DNA of 64,000 nt. Origin: Paracidovorax cattleyae. GTDB lineage: Bacteria; Pseudomonadota; Gammaproteobacteria; Burkholderiales; Burkholderiaceae_C. The stretch is taken from the NCBI RefSeq assembly GCF_900104515.1, contig NZ_FNJL01000010.1, positions 111,562 through 175,561 of the forward strand. Reading direction: 5' to 3'. Numbering within the stretch: the stretch's first letter is position 1; every line of letters begins with the position of its first letter. A program made the translations under genes and the position numbers. Of this stretch, positions 28,628 to 38,745 are shown piece after piece. A model generated the notes under the pieces. That model did not search any database. It was not told the origin of the DNA and was given only the letters and a program-made list of their open reading frames with translations.

Positions 28628-30133
28628 ATGTGTGGAATCGTCGGTGTGGTCAGCACGGCTCCCGTCAACCAGCTGATCTATGACGCCTTGCTGCTGCTGC
28701 AGCACCGGGGGCAGGATGCCGCGGGCATCGTCACGCAGCAGGAACGCAAGTTCTTCATGCACAAGGCCAAGGGCATGGTCCGCGACGTGTTCCGCACCCG
28801 CAACATGCGCGCGCTGCCCGGCACGGTGGGCCTGGGGCAGGTGCGCTATCCCACGGCCGGCAACGCGTACAGCGAGGAAGAGGCCCAGCCCTTCTACGTG
28901 AACGCCCCGTTCGGCATCGTGCTGGTGCACAACGGCAACCTCACGAACGCGCAGTCGCTGCGTTCCGAGCTGTTCTCCACCGACCACCGCCACACCAACA
29001 CGGAGAGCGATTCCGAGGTGCTGCTCAACGTGTTCGCGCACGAGCTCGAGCGCGCCACGCGCGGAGTGCCGCTGCAGGTCGAGGACGTCTTCAACGCAGT
29101 GGCCGCCGTGCACCGTCGCGTGAAGGGCTCCTATGCCGTCATCGCGCTGATCGCGGGCCACGGCCTGCTGGCGTTCCGCGATCCGCACGGCATCCGCCCG
29201 ATGTGCCTCGGCCGCAGCTCCGACGGCACCGTGATGGTGGGCAGCGAATCCGTGGCGCTGGAAGGCACCAACCATATGTTCGAGCGCGACGTGCAGCCCG
29301 GCGAGGCCGTGTTCATCACGCCCGACGGCACCGTGCATGCCCGCCAGTGCGCGCAGGCGCCGCAGCTCAATCCCTGCATCTTCGAGTTCGTCTATCTCGC
29401 CCGTCCCGATTCCGTGCTGGACGGCATTTCCGTGTACCAGGCGCGCCTGAATCTGGGCGAGGCGCTGGCCAAGCGCGTGGTGTCCACGGTGCCGCCCAAC
29501 GAGATCGACGTGATCATCCCGATCCCCGAATCCAGCCGCCCGAGCGCCACGCAGCTCGCGCACCTGCTCGGCATCCCGTACCGCGAGGGCTTCGTCAAGA
29601 ACCGCTACGTGGGCCGCACCTTCATCATGCCGGGGCAGGGCGTGCGCAAGAAGTCGGTGCGCCAGAAGCTCAACGTGATCGCCAGCGAATTCAAGGGCCG
29701 CAACGTGCTGCTGGTGGACGATTCCATCGTGCGCGGCACGACCTCGCGCGAGATCGTGCAGATGGCCCGTGACGCGGGCGCGCGCAAGGTGTACCTCGCC
29801 AGCGCGGCGCCGCCGGTGCGCTACCCCAACGTGTACGGCATCGACATGCCCACCAGCAACGAGCTGGTCGCTCATGGCCGCACGGTGGAGGAGATCCGCC
29901 AGGCCATCGGCTGCGATGCGCTGATCTACCAGGACGTGAACGCCATGAAGAAGGCCGTGGGCTCGCTCAACGGCGGCATCGAGGGCTTCGACGCCTCGTG
30001 CTTCGACGGCGTGTACGTCACGGGCGACATCACCGCCCAGGACATCGCACGCCTGAACGAAGGCCGTGTCGGCAAGGAGGAGCAGGAAGAGGACACCTCC
30101 CGCCTGGCCCTGCCGAACGCCCAGGACGCCTGA
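28628..30133 (+). CDS. purF: Amidophosphoribosyltransferase
   Basis: The enzyme makes 5-phosphoribosylamine from PRPP and glutamine, the first committed step of purine synthesis. The 501-residue product has Cys2 as nucleophile after Met removal (MCGIVGVVS), the glutaminase block LLQHRGQDAAGI, and the PRPP loop LLVDDSIVRGTTSREI. The start must be 28628 because Cys has to follow Met; the frame upstream is open but not conserved. It is 10 bases before metZ. Confidence 0.97.
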   Translation: MCGIVGVVSTAPVNQLIYDALLLLQHRGQDAAGIVTQQERKFFMHKAKGMVRDVFRTRNMRALPGTVGLGQVRYPTAGNAYSEEEAQPFYVNAPFGIVLVHNGNLTNAQSLRSELFSTDHRHTNTESDSEVLLNVFAHELERATRGVPLQVEDVFNAVAAVHRRVKGSYAVIALIAGHGLLAFRDPHGIRPMCLGRSSDGTVMVGSESVALEGTNHMFERDVQPGEAVFITPDGTVHARQCAQAPQLNPCIFEFVYLARPDSVLDGISVYQARLNLGEALAKRVVSTVPPNEIDVIIPIPESSRPSATQLAHLLGIPYREGFVKNRYVGRTFIMPGQGVRKKSVRQKLNVIASEFKGRNVLLVDDSIVRGTTSREIVQMARDAGARKVYLASAAPPVRYPNVYGIDMPTSNELVAHGRTVEEIRQAIGCDALIYQDVNAMKKAVGSLNGGIEGFDASCFDGVYVTGDITAQDIARLNEGRVGKEEQEEDTSRLALPNAQDA

Positions 30134-30143
30134 GGGAGACGCC

Positions 30144-31379
30144 ATGTCCCATGACCGAACGAACGGCGCCGGAGGACTCCCCGACGGCCTGCATCCCGAC
30201 ACGCTGGCCGTGCGGGAATCCATCCCCCGCAGCCCGTACGGCGAGCACTCCGAAGCGCTCTACCTGAGCAGCAGCTTCGTGCAGCCCGACGCGCAGACCG
30301 CGGCGCTGCGCTTCGCGGGCGAGGAGGACGGCTACACCTACACCCGCACCGCCAATCCCACGGTGACGGCTTTCGAGCGGCGGCTGGCCGCCATGGAAGG
30401 CACCGAGACCGCCATCGGCACGGCGACCGGCATGTCCGCCATCCTGCTGATGTGCCTGGCGCTGCTGAAGGCGGGCGACCACGTGGTGTGCTCGCAGTCC
30501 ATGTTCGGCTCCACCATCAAGCTGATCGGCGGCGAGCTCTCGCGCTTCGGCGTCGAGACCACCTTCGTGCCGCAGACGGATGCGGCCGCCTGGAAGGCGG
30601 CCCTGCGGCCAGCCACCCGCCTGATGTTCGCCGAGACGCCCACCAATCCGCTCACCGACCTGTGCGACATCGCCGCGCTGTCGGCGATCGCGCGCGAGGC
30701 CGGCGTGCTGCTGGCCGTGGACAACTGCTTCGCATCGCCCGCCCTGCAGCAGCCCGCGAAGTGGGGCGCCGACCTCGTCATCCATTCCGGCACCAAGTTC
30801 CTCGATGGGCAGGGCCGCGTCATGGCCGGTGCCGTGTGCGGCCCACGCTCGCTCATCGACGACAAGCTCGGGCCCATGATCCGCAGCGCGGGCATGAACC
30901 TCTCGCCGTTCAATGCCTGGGTGGTGCTCAAGGGCCTGGAGACGCTCTCGATCCGCGTGCGGGCGCAGGCCGAGAACGCGCTGCGCCTGGCCACCTGGCT
31001 GGAGTCGCACCCCGGCGTGGCGCGCGTCCATTACCCGGGCCTCGCCTCGCATCCGCAGCATGCGCTGGCGATGCGCCAGCAGTCCGGCCTGGGCGGAGCG
31101 GTGCTCTCCTTCGCCGTGAAGTCGCAGGGCGATGCCGATGCGGCGCGCCGCAGCGCCTTCCATGTCATCGACAGCACGCGCGTGTGCAGCATCACCGCCA
31201 ACCTCGGCGACGTGAAGACCACCGTCACCCATCCCGCCAGCACCTCGCACGGGCGCCTGACCGAGGCGCAGCGCCAGGCCGCCGGCATCGGCCAGGGGCT
31301 GATCCGCGTGGCCGTCGGCCTGGAACACATCGAAGACCTGAAGGCCGACCTCGCGCGCGGCCTGGATACCCTGCAATGA
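30144..31379 (+). CDS. metZ: O-succinylhomoserine sulfhydrylase
   Basis: This PLP enzyme of the Cys/Met metabolism family makes homocysteine directly from O-succinylhomoserine and sulfide. The 411-residue product has the PLP lysine in [12 protein letters not shown] and the [10 protein letters not shown] and [11 protein letters not shown] blocks typical of MetZ. A GGGAG ribosome site precedes the ATG at 30144. It overlaps gltX by four bases (ATGA) and follows purF closely. Confidence 0.95.
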   Translation: MSHDRTNGAGGLPDGLHPDTLAVRESIPRSPYGEHSEALYLSSSFVQPDAQTAALRFAGEEDGYTYTRTANPTVTAFERRLAAMEGTETAIGTATGMSAILLMCLALLKAGDHVVCSQSMFGSTIKLIGGELSRFGVETTFVPQTDAAAWKAALRPATRLMFAETPTNPLTDLCDIAALSAIAREAGVLLAVDNCFASPALQQPAKWGADLVIHSGTKFLDGQGRVMAGAVCGPRSLIDDKLGPMIRSAGMNLSPFNAWVVLKGLETLSIRVRAQAENALRLATWLESHPGVARVHYPGLASHPQHALAMRQQSGLGGAVLSFAVKSQGDADAARRSAFHVIDSTRVCSITANLGDVKTTVTHPASTSHGRLTEAQRQAAGIGQGLIRVAVGLEHIEDLKADLARGLDTLQ

Positions 31380-32824
31380 GCCAAAGCCTTTCCCCTGCTT
31401 CTTCTTCCTCTTCTTCGAGCGGCGCGCAGCAGCGCGTGCGCACCCGTTTCGCGCCGTCCCCCACGGGCTTCATCCACCTGGGCAACATCCGCTCGGCGCT
31501 GTATCCGTGGGCGTTCGCGCGTGCCACGGGCGGCGACTTCATCCTGCGCATCGAGGACACCGACGTGGAGCGCTCGAGCCAGGCCGCCGTCGATGTCATC
31601 CTGGAAGGCATGCAGTGGCTGGGCATGGAGCCGGACGAAGGCCCGTTCTACCAGATGCAGCGCATGGCCCGCTACAAGGAAGTGCTGGCGCAGATGCAGG
31701 CGCAGGGGCTGGTCTATCCGTGCTACATGAGCGTGGCGGAACTCGACGCGCTGCGCGATCGCCAGATGCAGGCCAGGCAGAAGCCGCGCTACGACGGTAC
31801 GTGGCGCCCGGAAGAGGGCAAGACCCTGCCGCCGGTGCCCGAGGGCGTGCAGCCGGTGCTGCGCTTCCGCAATCCCGTGGGCGGCTCGGTGGTCTGGGAG
31901 GACAAGGTCAAGGGCCGCATCGAGATCCAGAACGACGAGCTCGACGACCTCGTCATCGCGCGCCCCGACGGCACGCCCACGTACAACTTCTGCGTGGTCG
32001 TGGACGACATCGACATGGCCATCACCCATGTGATCCGCGGCGACGACCACGTGAACAACACGCCGCGCCAGATCAACATCTTCCGCGCGCTCGGCAAGGA
32101 GCCGCCGGTGTATGCCCATCTGCCCACCGTGCTCAACGAGCAGGGCGAGAAGATGAGCAAGCGCAACGGGGCCAAGCCCGTCACGCAGTACCGCGACGAA
32201 GGCTACCTGCCCGAGGCGATGGTGAACTATCTCGCGCGCCTGGGCTGGAGCCACGGCGACGACGAGATCTTCTCGCGCGAGCAGTTCCTGGAATGGTTCG
32301 ACCTCGATCACCTGGGCCGCAGCGCCGCGCAGTTCGACGAAGCCAAGCTGCGCTGGGTGAACGCCCAGCACCTGAAGGCCACGGCCGACGAGCGGCTCGC
32401 GCAACTCGTGGCACCGCGCCTCGCGGCCCGCGGCATCGCGCAGGCCGATCTGGAAGATGGACGCCTGCCGCGCATCTGCGCGCTCTTCAAGGACCGCTGC
32501 GACACGCTGGTGGCGCTGGCCGACTGGGCACAGGTGTTCTACGGCGATGTGACGCCCAATGAAGAAGAGCGCGCCAGGCACGTGGTCGATGCCGTGAAGC
32601 CCGCGATCGCGGCGCTCTCGGATGCGCTCGCGCAGTGCGCCTGGGACAAGGCCAGCATCGCCGCCGCCTTCAAGGAAGTGCTCGCCGCGCAGGGCCTCAA
32701 GATGCCCCAGCTGGCGATGCCGGTGCGCGTGCTCACCGTGGGCACGGCGCACACGCCGTCGGTCGATGCCGTGCTCGAACTGCTTGGACGCGAAAAAATT
32801 GCAGCGAGATTGCGAACGGCCTGA
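31376..32824 (+). CDS. gltX: Glutamyl-tRNA synthetase
   Basis: The class I synthetase charges tRNA-Glu. The 482-residue product has the HIGH-type motif [17 protein letters not shown] near residue 28, the KMSKRNGAK loop and a full anticodon-binding domain. The ATG at 31376 overlaps the metZ stop, implying coupling. The first 20 residues include seven consecutive serines and are an unusual low-complexity extension before the conserved [10 protein letters not shown] tRNA-Glu gene follows in the downstream tRNA cluster. Confidence 0.96.
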   Translation: MSQSLSPASSSSSSSGAQQRVRTRFAPSPTGFIHLGNIRSALYPWAFARATGGDFILRIEDTDVERSSQAAVDVILEGMQWLGMEPDEGPFYQMQRMARYKEVLAQMQAQGLVYPCYMSVAELDALRDRQMQARQKPRYDGTWRPEEGKTLPPVPEGVQPVLRFRNPVGGSVVWEDKVKGRIEIQNDELDDLVIARPDGTPTYNFCVVVDDIDMAITHVIRGDDHVNNTPRQINIFRALGKEPPVYAHLPTVLNEQGEKMSKRNGAKPVTQYRDEGYLPEAMVNYLARLGWSHGDDEIFSREQFLEWFDLDHLGRSAAQFDEAKLRWVNAQHLKATADERLAQLVAPRLAARGIAQADLEDGRLPRICALFKDRCDTLVALADWAQVFYGDVTPNEEERARHVVDAVKPAIAALSDALAQCAWDKASIAAAFKEVLAAQGLKMPQLAMPVRVLTVGTAHTPSVDAVLELLGREKIAARLRTA

Positions 32825-32839
32825 AAACCTGTCTATAAT
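32810..32839 (+). promoter_or_regulatory. Probable promoter of the tRNA Ala-Glu-Asp cluster
   Basis: TTGCGA (32810-32815) and a perfect TATAAT (32834-32839) are 18 bases apart, 50 bases before tRNA-Ala and overlapping the end of gltX. Confidence 0.65.
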
Positions 32840-32889
32840 TCAAGGCTCAGGTGGTGACGAAGATAAGTGATTATCAACGGCATCGCAGT

Positions 32890-32965
<76 letters not shown>

Positions 32966-32997
32966 CTGAAGTCAGAGAACGGAAGTTCCCAGGTTTT

Positions 32998-33073
32998 GAC
33001 CCTATCGTCTAGAGGCCTAGGACATCACCCTTTCACGGTGAGTACCGGGGTTCGAATCCCCGTAGGGTCGCCA
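32998..33073 (+). tRNA. tRNA-Glu (anticodon UUC)
   Basis: A 76-base cloverleaf with encoded CCA, acceptor GACCCTA/TAGGGTC, anticodon loop CTTTCAC and T-arm CGGGG-TTCGAAT-CCCCG. It sits 32 bases after tRNA-Ala, next to gltX whose product charges it. Confidence 0.96.
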
Positions 33074-33124
33074 AGTTCACGGCACTTGGCCTGCATGAAA
33101 ATGCAGGCAGAACGCTGTCTGCCA

Positions 33125-33201
33125 GGAGTGGTAGTTCAGTTGGTTAGAATACCGGCCTGTCACGCCGGGGGTCGCGGGTTCGAGTCCCGTCCACTCCGCC
33201 A
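33125..33201 (+). tRNA. tRNA-Asp (anticodon GUC)
   Basis: A 77-base cloverleaf with encoded CCA, acceptor GGAGTGG/CCACTCC, anticodon loop CTGTCAC and T-arm CGGG-TTCGAGT-CCCG. Last gene of the tRNA cluster. Confidence 0.96.
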
Positions 33202-33238
33202 GTTTTCCAGGTCGACCATGCCGTACCCGGGCTCCTCG

Positions 33239-33276
33239 AAGCCGCAACGATCGCTCGTTGCGGCTTTTGTTTTTTC
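33239..33276 (+). terminator. Terminator of the tRNA cluster
   Basis: AAGCCGCAACG (33239-33249) pairs with CGTTGCGGCTT (33256-33266) and is followed by a T-rich run up to 33276. Confidence 0.92.
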
Positions 33277-33452
33277 GGCCGGTGATGAGCAAGGGAAATG
33301 GTTGAGCCGGCAGAGCGGGGCCGGCACAATCGCGCCTTCGCACAGGGCGTCCCGCCTGCCGGGACGTGCTTCCTCCCTTCGCCGCTCCCGCCGCCTTCGC
33401 CGGAAGTGTCTCCCCCCCATGGGGCAGATTCCGGCACCACCGCGTGCCTTCG

Positions 33453-34640
33453 ATGCCATCCTTCTCGCCGACCGCTCCTCCGCCATCTGCTTCGTCCGCA
33501 CCCTCACGCCGGGTCTCCATCGACGCACTGCGGGGCCTGGTGATCGTCTTCATGCTGCTCGACCACGTGCGCGAGACGTTCTTCATGCACCACCAGGTGG
33601 CGGATCCGATGGCCGTGGCCGACACACCGCCGGCCCTGTTCTTCAGTCGTCTGCTCGCGCATCTTTGCGCCCCGGTCTTCATCTTCCTCGCAGGGCTTTC
33701 CGCATTCCTCTACGGCTCCCGCCAGCCTTGCGGCCGCAGGGCCGCGACGGCATTCCTCGTGCAGCGCGGCGTGTTCCTGGTGGTGCTGGAACTCACCGTG
33801 GTCAACTTCGCGTGGACTTTTCAATGGCCTCCGCAGGTGGTCTACCTGCAGGTGATCTGGGCGATCGGCCTCAGCATGCTGGCGCTGGCCGCGCTGCTTT
33901 GGTTGCCGCGGGGCCTGCTCCTGGTGGTGGGCCTGCTGCTGGTGGCGGGCCATAACCTGCTGGACGGCTGGCACGTTCCCGCGGGGCATGCACTGCACGT
34001 TCCGTGGGCCATCCTCCACGACCGTGGGTGGCTCGTGGTGAACGACAGCCTGCGGCTGCGCACGTCCTACCCGGTGCTGCCCTGGATCGGCGTGATTGCG
34101 CTGGGATACGCCGCGGGCCCGTGGTTCACGGCGAATGCGGACGGGGCGCAGCGCCGGCGAAACCTGGCTGCCTGGGCGGTCGCGGCGCTCGTGCTGTTCG
34201 TGGCCGTGCGCTGGCTGAATGGCTACGGCGACAGGCCCTGGGCCGCGGGCGCCACATGGCTGGACACCGCGATGGGTTTCTTCAACGTGACGAAATATCC
34301 GCCATCGCTGCTGTTCGTGGCGCTGACGCTGGGCATCGGCCTCGCGCTGCTCGCGGCCTTCGACCGCGTGCCCGCGCAGGCACGGTGGATGCGCGTGCTG
34401 GTCGCCTTCGGCGCAGCGCCCATGTTCTTCTATGTGCTGCACCTGTTCGTGCTGAAACTGCTCTACCTGGGCGCGGAGGGCCTGTGGGGGCGCAATCAGG
34501 GCCGCTATTTCGGCTTCGACGCGATGTGGCAGGTATGGCTCTGCACGGCCGTACTGGCTGCGCTGCTCTACCGTCCGGTACACGCTTTCGGCGCGTTCAA
34601 GGCCCGCCGGAAAGATCTGGCCTGGCTGCGGTTCCTGTAG
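33453..34640 (+). CDS. DUF1624-type multi-spanning membrane acyltransferase-like protein
   Basis: The 395-residue protein has about ten membrane helices and begins with RRVSIDALRGLVIVFMLLDHVRE, the signature of the heparan-alpha-glucosaminide N-acetyltransferase-like (YeiB/acyltransferase 3-related) membrane family. Members move acyl groups across the membrane to sugars or lipids; the substrate here is unknown. The start at 33453 is chosen because the conserved part begins about 30 residues later; an ATG further upstream would only add unconserved sequence. It stands alone after the tRNA terminator. Confidence 0.82.
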   Translation: MPSFSPTAPPPSASSAPSRRVSIDALRGLVIVFMLLDHVRETFFMHHQVADPMAVADTPPALFFSRLLAHLCAPVFIFLAGLSAFLYGSRQPCGRRAATAFLVQRGVFLVVLELTVVNFAWTFQWPPQVVYLQVIWAIGLSMLALAALLWLPRGLLLVVGLLLVAGHNLLDGWHVPAGHALHVPWAILHDRGWLVVNDSLRLRTSYPVLPWIGVIALGYAAGPWFTANADGAQRRRNLAAWAVAALVLFVAVRWLNGYGDRPWAAGATWLDTAMGFFNVTKYPPSLLFVALTLGIGLALLAAFDRVPAQARWMRVLVAFGAAPMFFYVLHLFVLKLLYLGAEGLWGRNQGRYFGFDAMWQVWLCTAVLAALLYRPVHAFGAFKARRKDLAWLRFL

Positions 34641-34733
34641 CGCCCGGCCCCGTTCAGCGTTCCGCACAGAGGCATCCGCTGGTGCGCCCGGGCAGGCCCG
34701 GCGCGGGGCTTCGATCCTGGCGACAATGCCGGG

Positions 34734-35954
34734 ATGCCTTCTTCGCTTTTCCTGCGCATGGCCCTGGTACTGGGCCTGCTTTCCGCCATCGGCCCTTTCG
34801 CGATCGACATGTACCTGCCCGCCCTGCCCGAGATCGGGCACGGCCTGGGCGCGCCGGTGGGTGCAGTGCAGTGGAGCCTGACGGCCTTCTTCCTCTCGCT
34901 CGGCGTGGGCCAGTTGCTCTACGGCCCGCTGTCGGACATGGCCGGGCGCAAGCCGCCGCTCTATTTCGGGCTGGTGCTGTTCACCGCGGCGAGCGTCGGC
35001 TGCGCGCTGGCGACCAGCATCGAAACCCTGCTCCTGCTGCGCTTCCTGCAGGGACTGGGCGCGGCCGCGGGCATGGTGGTGCCGCGCGCCGTGGTGCGCG
35101 ACCTGCACACGGGCCACGAGGCCGCGCGATTGATGTCGCTGCTGATGCTGGTGTTCAGCGTGTCGCCGCTGCTGGCGCCGCTGGCGGGCAGCGGCGTCAT
35201 CGCCCTCGCGGGCTGGCGTGGCGTGTTCTGGGCGGTGGCGATCGCCGCGCTGGCCGGGCTGCTGCTGGTGCGCTATGCACTCGCCGAGACCCGGCCTGCC
35301 GCGGAGCGGACGCAAAGCACCCTGGGCAGCGCGCTGCGGGGCTACGGCCTGCTGCTGCGCGACGCGCATTACCTGGGCCTGGTGTTCATCGGCGGGTGCG
35401 CGATGGCGGGCTTTTTCGTGTACCTGGCAGGCTCGCCCTTCGTGCTCATCAACCATTACGGGCTCACCCCCACGCAGTACAGCCTGGCGTTCTCGTTCAA
35501 TGCCGCGGCATTTTTCGCCATGGCGCAGTTCAACGGCATGCTGGCCGCCCGCTTCGGGCTGGTGCCGATCGTGAAGGTGGCGGCCACCGCATCGTCGGCG
35601 GTGATGGCGGTGATGCTCGGCTACTACCTGCTGGGCGGCGACCGGCTCGCGGTGCTGATCGGCCTGTATTTCATGGCCAGCGCGCTCATGGGGCTGGTGA
35701 TCCCCACCACCTCGGTGCTGGCGCTGGAGGAGCACGGCGCGATCGCCGGCACGGCCTCTGCGCTGATGGGCACGCTGCAGATGCTCACGGGTGCCGTGGC
35801 GATGGGGCTGGTGGGGCTGTTCGCCGATGGCCGGCCGTTGCCGATGGTCGCGAGCATGGCGGCGGGGGCGTTTCTCGGCACGGCGCTGTGCTGGACCACG
35901 CTGGGCCGCGCCCGCGTGGCGCCCGGCCGGAGCCGCCGGGGAGCCCGGGCATGA
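34734..35954 (+). CDS. Bcr/CflA-type MFS drug efflux transporter
   Basis: The 406-residue inner-membrane protein has 12 predicted helices, the DHA1 start GPFAIDMYLPALP and motif A YGPLSDMAGRKPPLY. It should export drugs or small metabolites with protons. Its stop overlaps the ATG of a second, DHA2-type exporter (ATGA), so both pumps are probably made together. A ribosome site is not obvious. Confidence 0.92.
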   Translation: MPSSLFLRMALVLGLLSAIGPFAIDMYLPALPEIGHGLGAPVGAVQWSLTAFFLSLGVGQLLYGPLSDMAGRKPPLYFGLVLFTAASVGCALATSIETLLLLRFLQGLGAAAGMVVPRAVVRDLHTGHEAARLMSLLMLVFSVSPLLAPLAGSGVIALAGWRGVFWAVAIAALAGLLLVRYALAETRPAAERTQSTLGSALRGYGLLLRDAHYLGLVFIGGCAMAGFFVYLAGSPFVLINHYGLTPTQYSLAFSFNAAAFFAMAQFNGMLAARFGLVPIVKVAATASSAVMAVMLGYYLLGGDRLAVLIGLYFMASALMGLVIPTTSVLALEEHGAIAGTASALMGTLQMLTGAVAMGLVGLFADGRPLPMVASMAAGAFLGTALCWTTLGRARVAPGRSRRGARA

Positions 35955-37453
35955 GCGGCGCGGCACCTGGCACGGCTCCCGGCGCGGGGAAGGACAGCAT
36001 TGCGGCAGCCGCAGCGTCGCGGCCTGCGGGCGTGGCGGACGGGCTGGAACCGCCGGAGCGCGGCCGGGCGATGCTGGTGATCATCCTCGGCATCGCCGTC
36101 GCGGTGCTGGATGGCAGCATCATGAACCTTGCGCTGCCCACCATCGCCCGGGAACTGCAGGCCGGCGCGCCGCAGGCCATCTGGGTGGTGAACGCCTACC
36201 AGATCGCCACGCTCGGCATGCTGCTGCCGCTGGCCGCGCTCGGAGAGCGCATCGGCTACCGCCGGGTGTACCTGCTGGGCATGGGCCTGTTCGCCGTCTC
36301 GTCGCTCGGCGCCATGCTGGCGTCGTCGCTGGAGGTGCTGATCGCGGCGCGCGCCGTGCAGGGCCTGGGCGCGGCGGGCATCATGAGCGTGAACGCGGCA
36401 CTGGTGCGGATGATCTATCCGCGCGCCCGGCTGGGGCAGGGGCTGGCGCTCAATTCGCTGGTCGTGGCCGCCTCGTCGGTGGCAGGGCCCTCGGTGGCGG
36501 CCGCCATCCTCTCGGTGTCGTCCTGGCCGATGCTGTTCGCGATCAATCTGCCGCTGGGCGTGGCGACGCTCTGGCTCGGCCGGCGCGCGCTGCCTTTCAA
36601 TCCGCCGCCGGCGCAGGGAGCGAAGGCCGGTGCGCGGTTTTCCGTGCTCGACGTCGGGCTCAACATGCTGATGTTCGCGCTCGTGTTCATCGGCGGCGAC
36701 CAGCTGGGCGTGCACGGCGGGTCGGGCGGCCTGCCGGCAGGGGCGGCACTGATGCTGGTGGCGGGCCTCGCTGTGGGGGCGGTGTACCTGCGCAGGCAGG
36801 TGCGGGCGGAGCGCCGCGGCGAAACGCCGCTCTTCCCGGTGGATCTGCTGCGCATTCCCGTGTTCGCGCTGTCCATGGGCGCATCGGTGGCGGCTTTCTG
36901 CGCGCAGATGCTGGCGTTCCTCGCGCTGCCGTTCCTGCTGCTGGAGGCGCATGGCCGCTCCCATGCGGAAGCCGGTCTGCTGATCACTCCGTGGCCGCTG
37001 GCGATCGTCGCCGTCGCGCCGCTCGCGGGGCGCCTGATCGGGCGCGTGGCGGACGGCCTGCTGGGCGGCATCGGCATGGCCATGCTGGCGCTGGGCCTGG
37101 TGGCGCTGGCGCTGCTGCCTCAGGATGCGGGTGCTTTCGGCGTGGTGTGGCGCATGGCGCTGTGCGGCGTGGGCTTCGCGCTGTTCCAGTCGCCCAACAA
37201 CCACACCATCGTCACGTCGGCGCCGCTGCACCGCTCGGGGGCGGCGGGTGGCATGCTGAGCACGGCCCGGCTCACGGGCCAGACGCTGGGCGCCGTGCTG
37301 CTCGCCGTGATCTTCGCGGTCCAGGGCACGCACGGCGGCCATGCCGAGGCCGTGGCGTTCTGGCTCGCCGCGGGCAGCGCGGCGGTGGCGGGCGTGTGCA
37401 GCGTGCTGCGGCTGGGGCCGGCAAGGGCTGCCGGGGCGGGCTCGGGGCACTGA
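35951..37453 (+). CDS. DHA2-type (14-helix) MFS transporter
   Basis: The 500-residue protein has the DHA2 features ILGIAVAVLDGSIMNLALPTIA in its first helix, motif A LGERIGYRRVYLLG and about 14 helices, resembling EmrB/SmvA-type multidrug exporters. There is no membrane-fusion partner next to it. It overlaps the preceding Bcr-like pump by four bases and is convergent with the DUF72 gene. Confidence 0.92.
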   Translation: MSGAAPGTAPGAGKDSIAAAAASRPAGVADGLEPPERGRAMLVIILGIAVAVLDGSIMNLALPTIARELQAGAPQAIWVVNAYQIATLGMLLPLAALGERIGYRRVYLLGMGLFAVSSLGAMLASSLEVLIAARAVQGLGAAGIMSVNAALVRMIYPRARLGQGLALNSLVVAASSVAGPSVAAAILSVSSWPMLFAINLPLGVATLWLGRRALPFNPPPAQGAKAGARFSVLDVGLNMLMFALVFIGGDQLGVHGGSGGLPAGAALMLVAGLAVGAVYLRRQVRAERRGETPLFPVDLLRIPVFALSMGASVAAFCAQMLAFLALPFLLLEAHGRSHAEAGLLITPWPLAIVAVAPLAGRLIGRVADGLLGGIGMAMLALGLVALALLPQDAGAFGVVWRMALCGVGFALFQSPNNHTIVTSAPLHRSGAAGGMLSTARLTGQTLGAVLLAVIFAVQGTHGGHAEAVAFWLAAGSAAVAGVCSVLRLGPARAAGAGSGH

Positions 37454-37515
37454 CATCGCGCTGGCGCAACGGTCGGCGCGGGCGCTTGCTGCCGCCGTTG
37501 CCGCCCACCTTGTGG

Positions 37516-38697
37516 TCAGGCGTTGGAGCCGTCGTCGGATTCCGGTTCTGCGTCTGCGTTCGGTGCCGGGGGGCCACCTGTCGCGGCACTGGCGGGCGGG
37601 CGATGGCCCTGCAGCGCTGCCACCTCGCCCGCCAGGGTGCGAATGGTGATCGGCGCGCAGCCTTCCGCGTGGTTGCTGATCGCGACGAATGCGTTCTGTC
37701 CCTTGCCGGTGATGCCCGCCAGCGTGCGCGCCAGCAGCGCATGCACCTCCGGCGCGGGATGGACGATGCGGTCGAACGGGCTGTAGAGCGTTTCTGCCTC
37801 TTCGTAGCCGTAGGCTCCGTGCACGGGGTTGAGGTTCCAGCGGCATACCAGCGGGCCTGGCCAGAGCCTGCGCAGCAACCGCAGTTGCTCTTCGAGCGGC
37901 GGCATCTTGGCATGCAGCCCCAGGCAATAGGTGGCACCGGCCGACAGCAGGGCTTCGGCGAACAGCGGCTCGTATTCCGGCGACAACCACTCCGGATCGC
38001 GCACCTCCACGGCCATCACGCCGTCCGGCGCGGTGGGCGCGAGCGGCGGCATCGCGCGCAGCAGGGCGCCCAGGCGGGCGATGGTGCCTTCGAGGCGGTG
38101 GAGCTGCGGGATGGGCAGGGGGCTCAGCTGGAAGACCAGGGCCCCGATCTTGGCCCCCAGGCCTTCGAGCGCAGGCGCCACGAATTCCTGCAGCGCCAGC
38201 GCTGCGTCGAGAAACGCCGGGTTCGGCGCGCGTCCCCGGCCGTCTTCGGCACGCACCAGCGCATCGGTGACGAGGCTCGGCGCCTTCACGATGAAGCGGA
38301 AGTCGTCGGGCACCTGCGAGGCGTAGCCCGCGTACTGGCTCACGGTGAGGGGCTTGTAGAACCCCCGGTCGATGCTCACGGTGCGCATCAGCGGATGCCG
38401 CGCATAGGCGGCCAGGCCCTGGCGCGCCAGCGTGGATTCGGAGTGCTCGCCTTCCCAGACCAGGCCTTTCCAGCCGGGGTAGCTCCAGGAGGATCCGCCG
38501 AGCCGCAGGTGGGGGGGCAGGGCGGCGGCCAGGGCCAGCAGGTCGGGGTCGGGCTCGATGGGGTGGACGCCGCCGGCCGTCCTGGGCGGGCGGCGGGGAC
38601 TGGCGGGTGCTTCCTCTGTTGCTGCGGACGGGGCCGCTGCCGGCGCAGGTGCCGGCGGGGGAGGAAGCTCGTCGTCGCCGAAGAGGGACTCTTGCAT
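37516..38697 (-). CDS. DUF72-family protein
   Basis: The 393-residue protein carries a DUF72 TIM-barrel-like domain from about residue 63 (LRLGGSSWSYPGWKGLVWEG) to residue 355. The N-terminal 50 residues and the last 30 are low-complexity Pro/Ala/Glu-rich. The function of DUF72 is not known; some members are suspected to act on nucleic acids. It is convergent with the DHA2 pump. Confidence 0.88.
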   Translation of the reverse strand: MQESLFGDDELPPPPAPAPAAAPSAATEEAPASPRRPPRTAGGVHPIEPDPDLLALAAALPPHLRLGGSSWSYPGWKGLVWEGEHSESTLARQGLAAYARHPLMRTVSIDRGFYKPLTVSQYAGYASQVPDDFRFIVKAPSLVTDALVRAEDGRGRAPNPAFLDAALALQEFVAPALEGLGAKIGALVFQLSPLPIPQLHRLEGTIARLGALLRAMPPLAPTAPDGVMAVEVRDPEWLSPEYEPLFAEALLSAGATYCLGLHAKMPPLEEQLRLLRRLWPGPLVCRWNLNPVHGAYGYEEAETLYSPFDRIVHPAPEVHALLARTLAGITGKGQNAFVAISNHAEGCAPITIRTLAGEVAALQGHRPPASAATGGPPAPNADAEPESDDGSNA

Positions 38698-38745
38698 GGG
38701 TGGAGTCTGCCGGAAGCACCGGCGGTTCGAAACGGGGATCGGTGG

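Noticed and set aside
34004..37453. Open frame of 1149 codons across the acyltransferase and both pumps
   Set aside because: Only its last 500 codons (from 35951) are the DHA2 pump; the first part is an Arg/Ala/Gly-rich shadow of the genes in other frames.
35624..38719. Leftward open frame of 1031 codons over the DHA2 pump and DUF72 gene
   Set aside because: Composition is Arg/Gln/His-rich as expected for a shadow; the two real genes explain the region.
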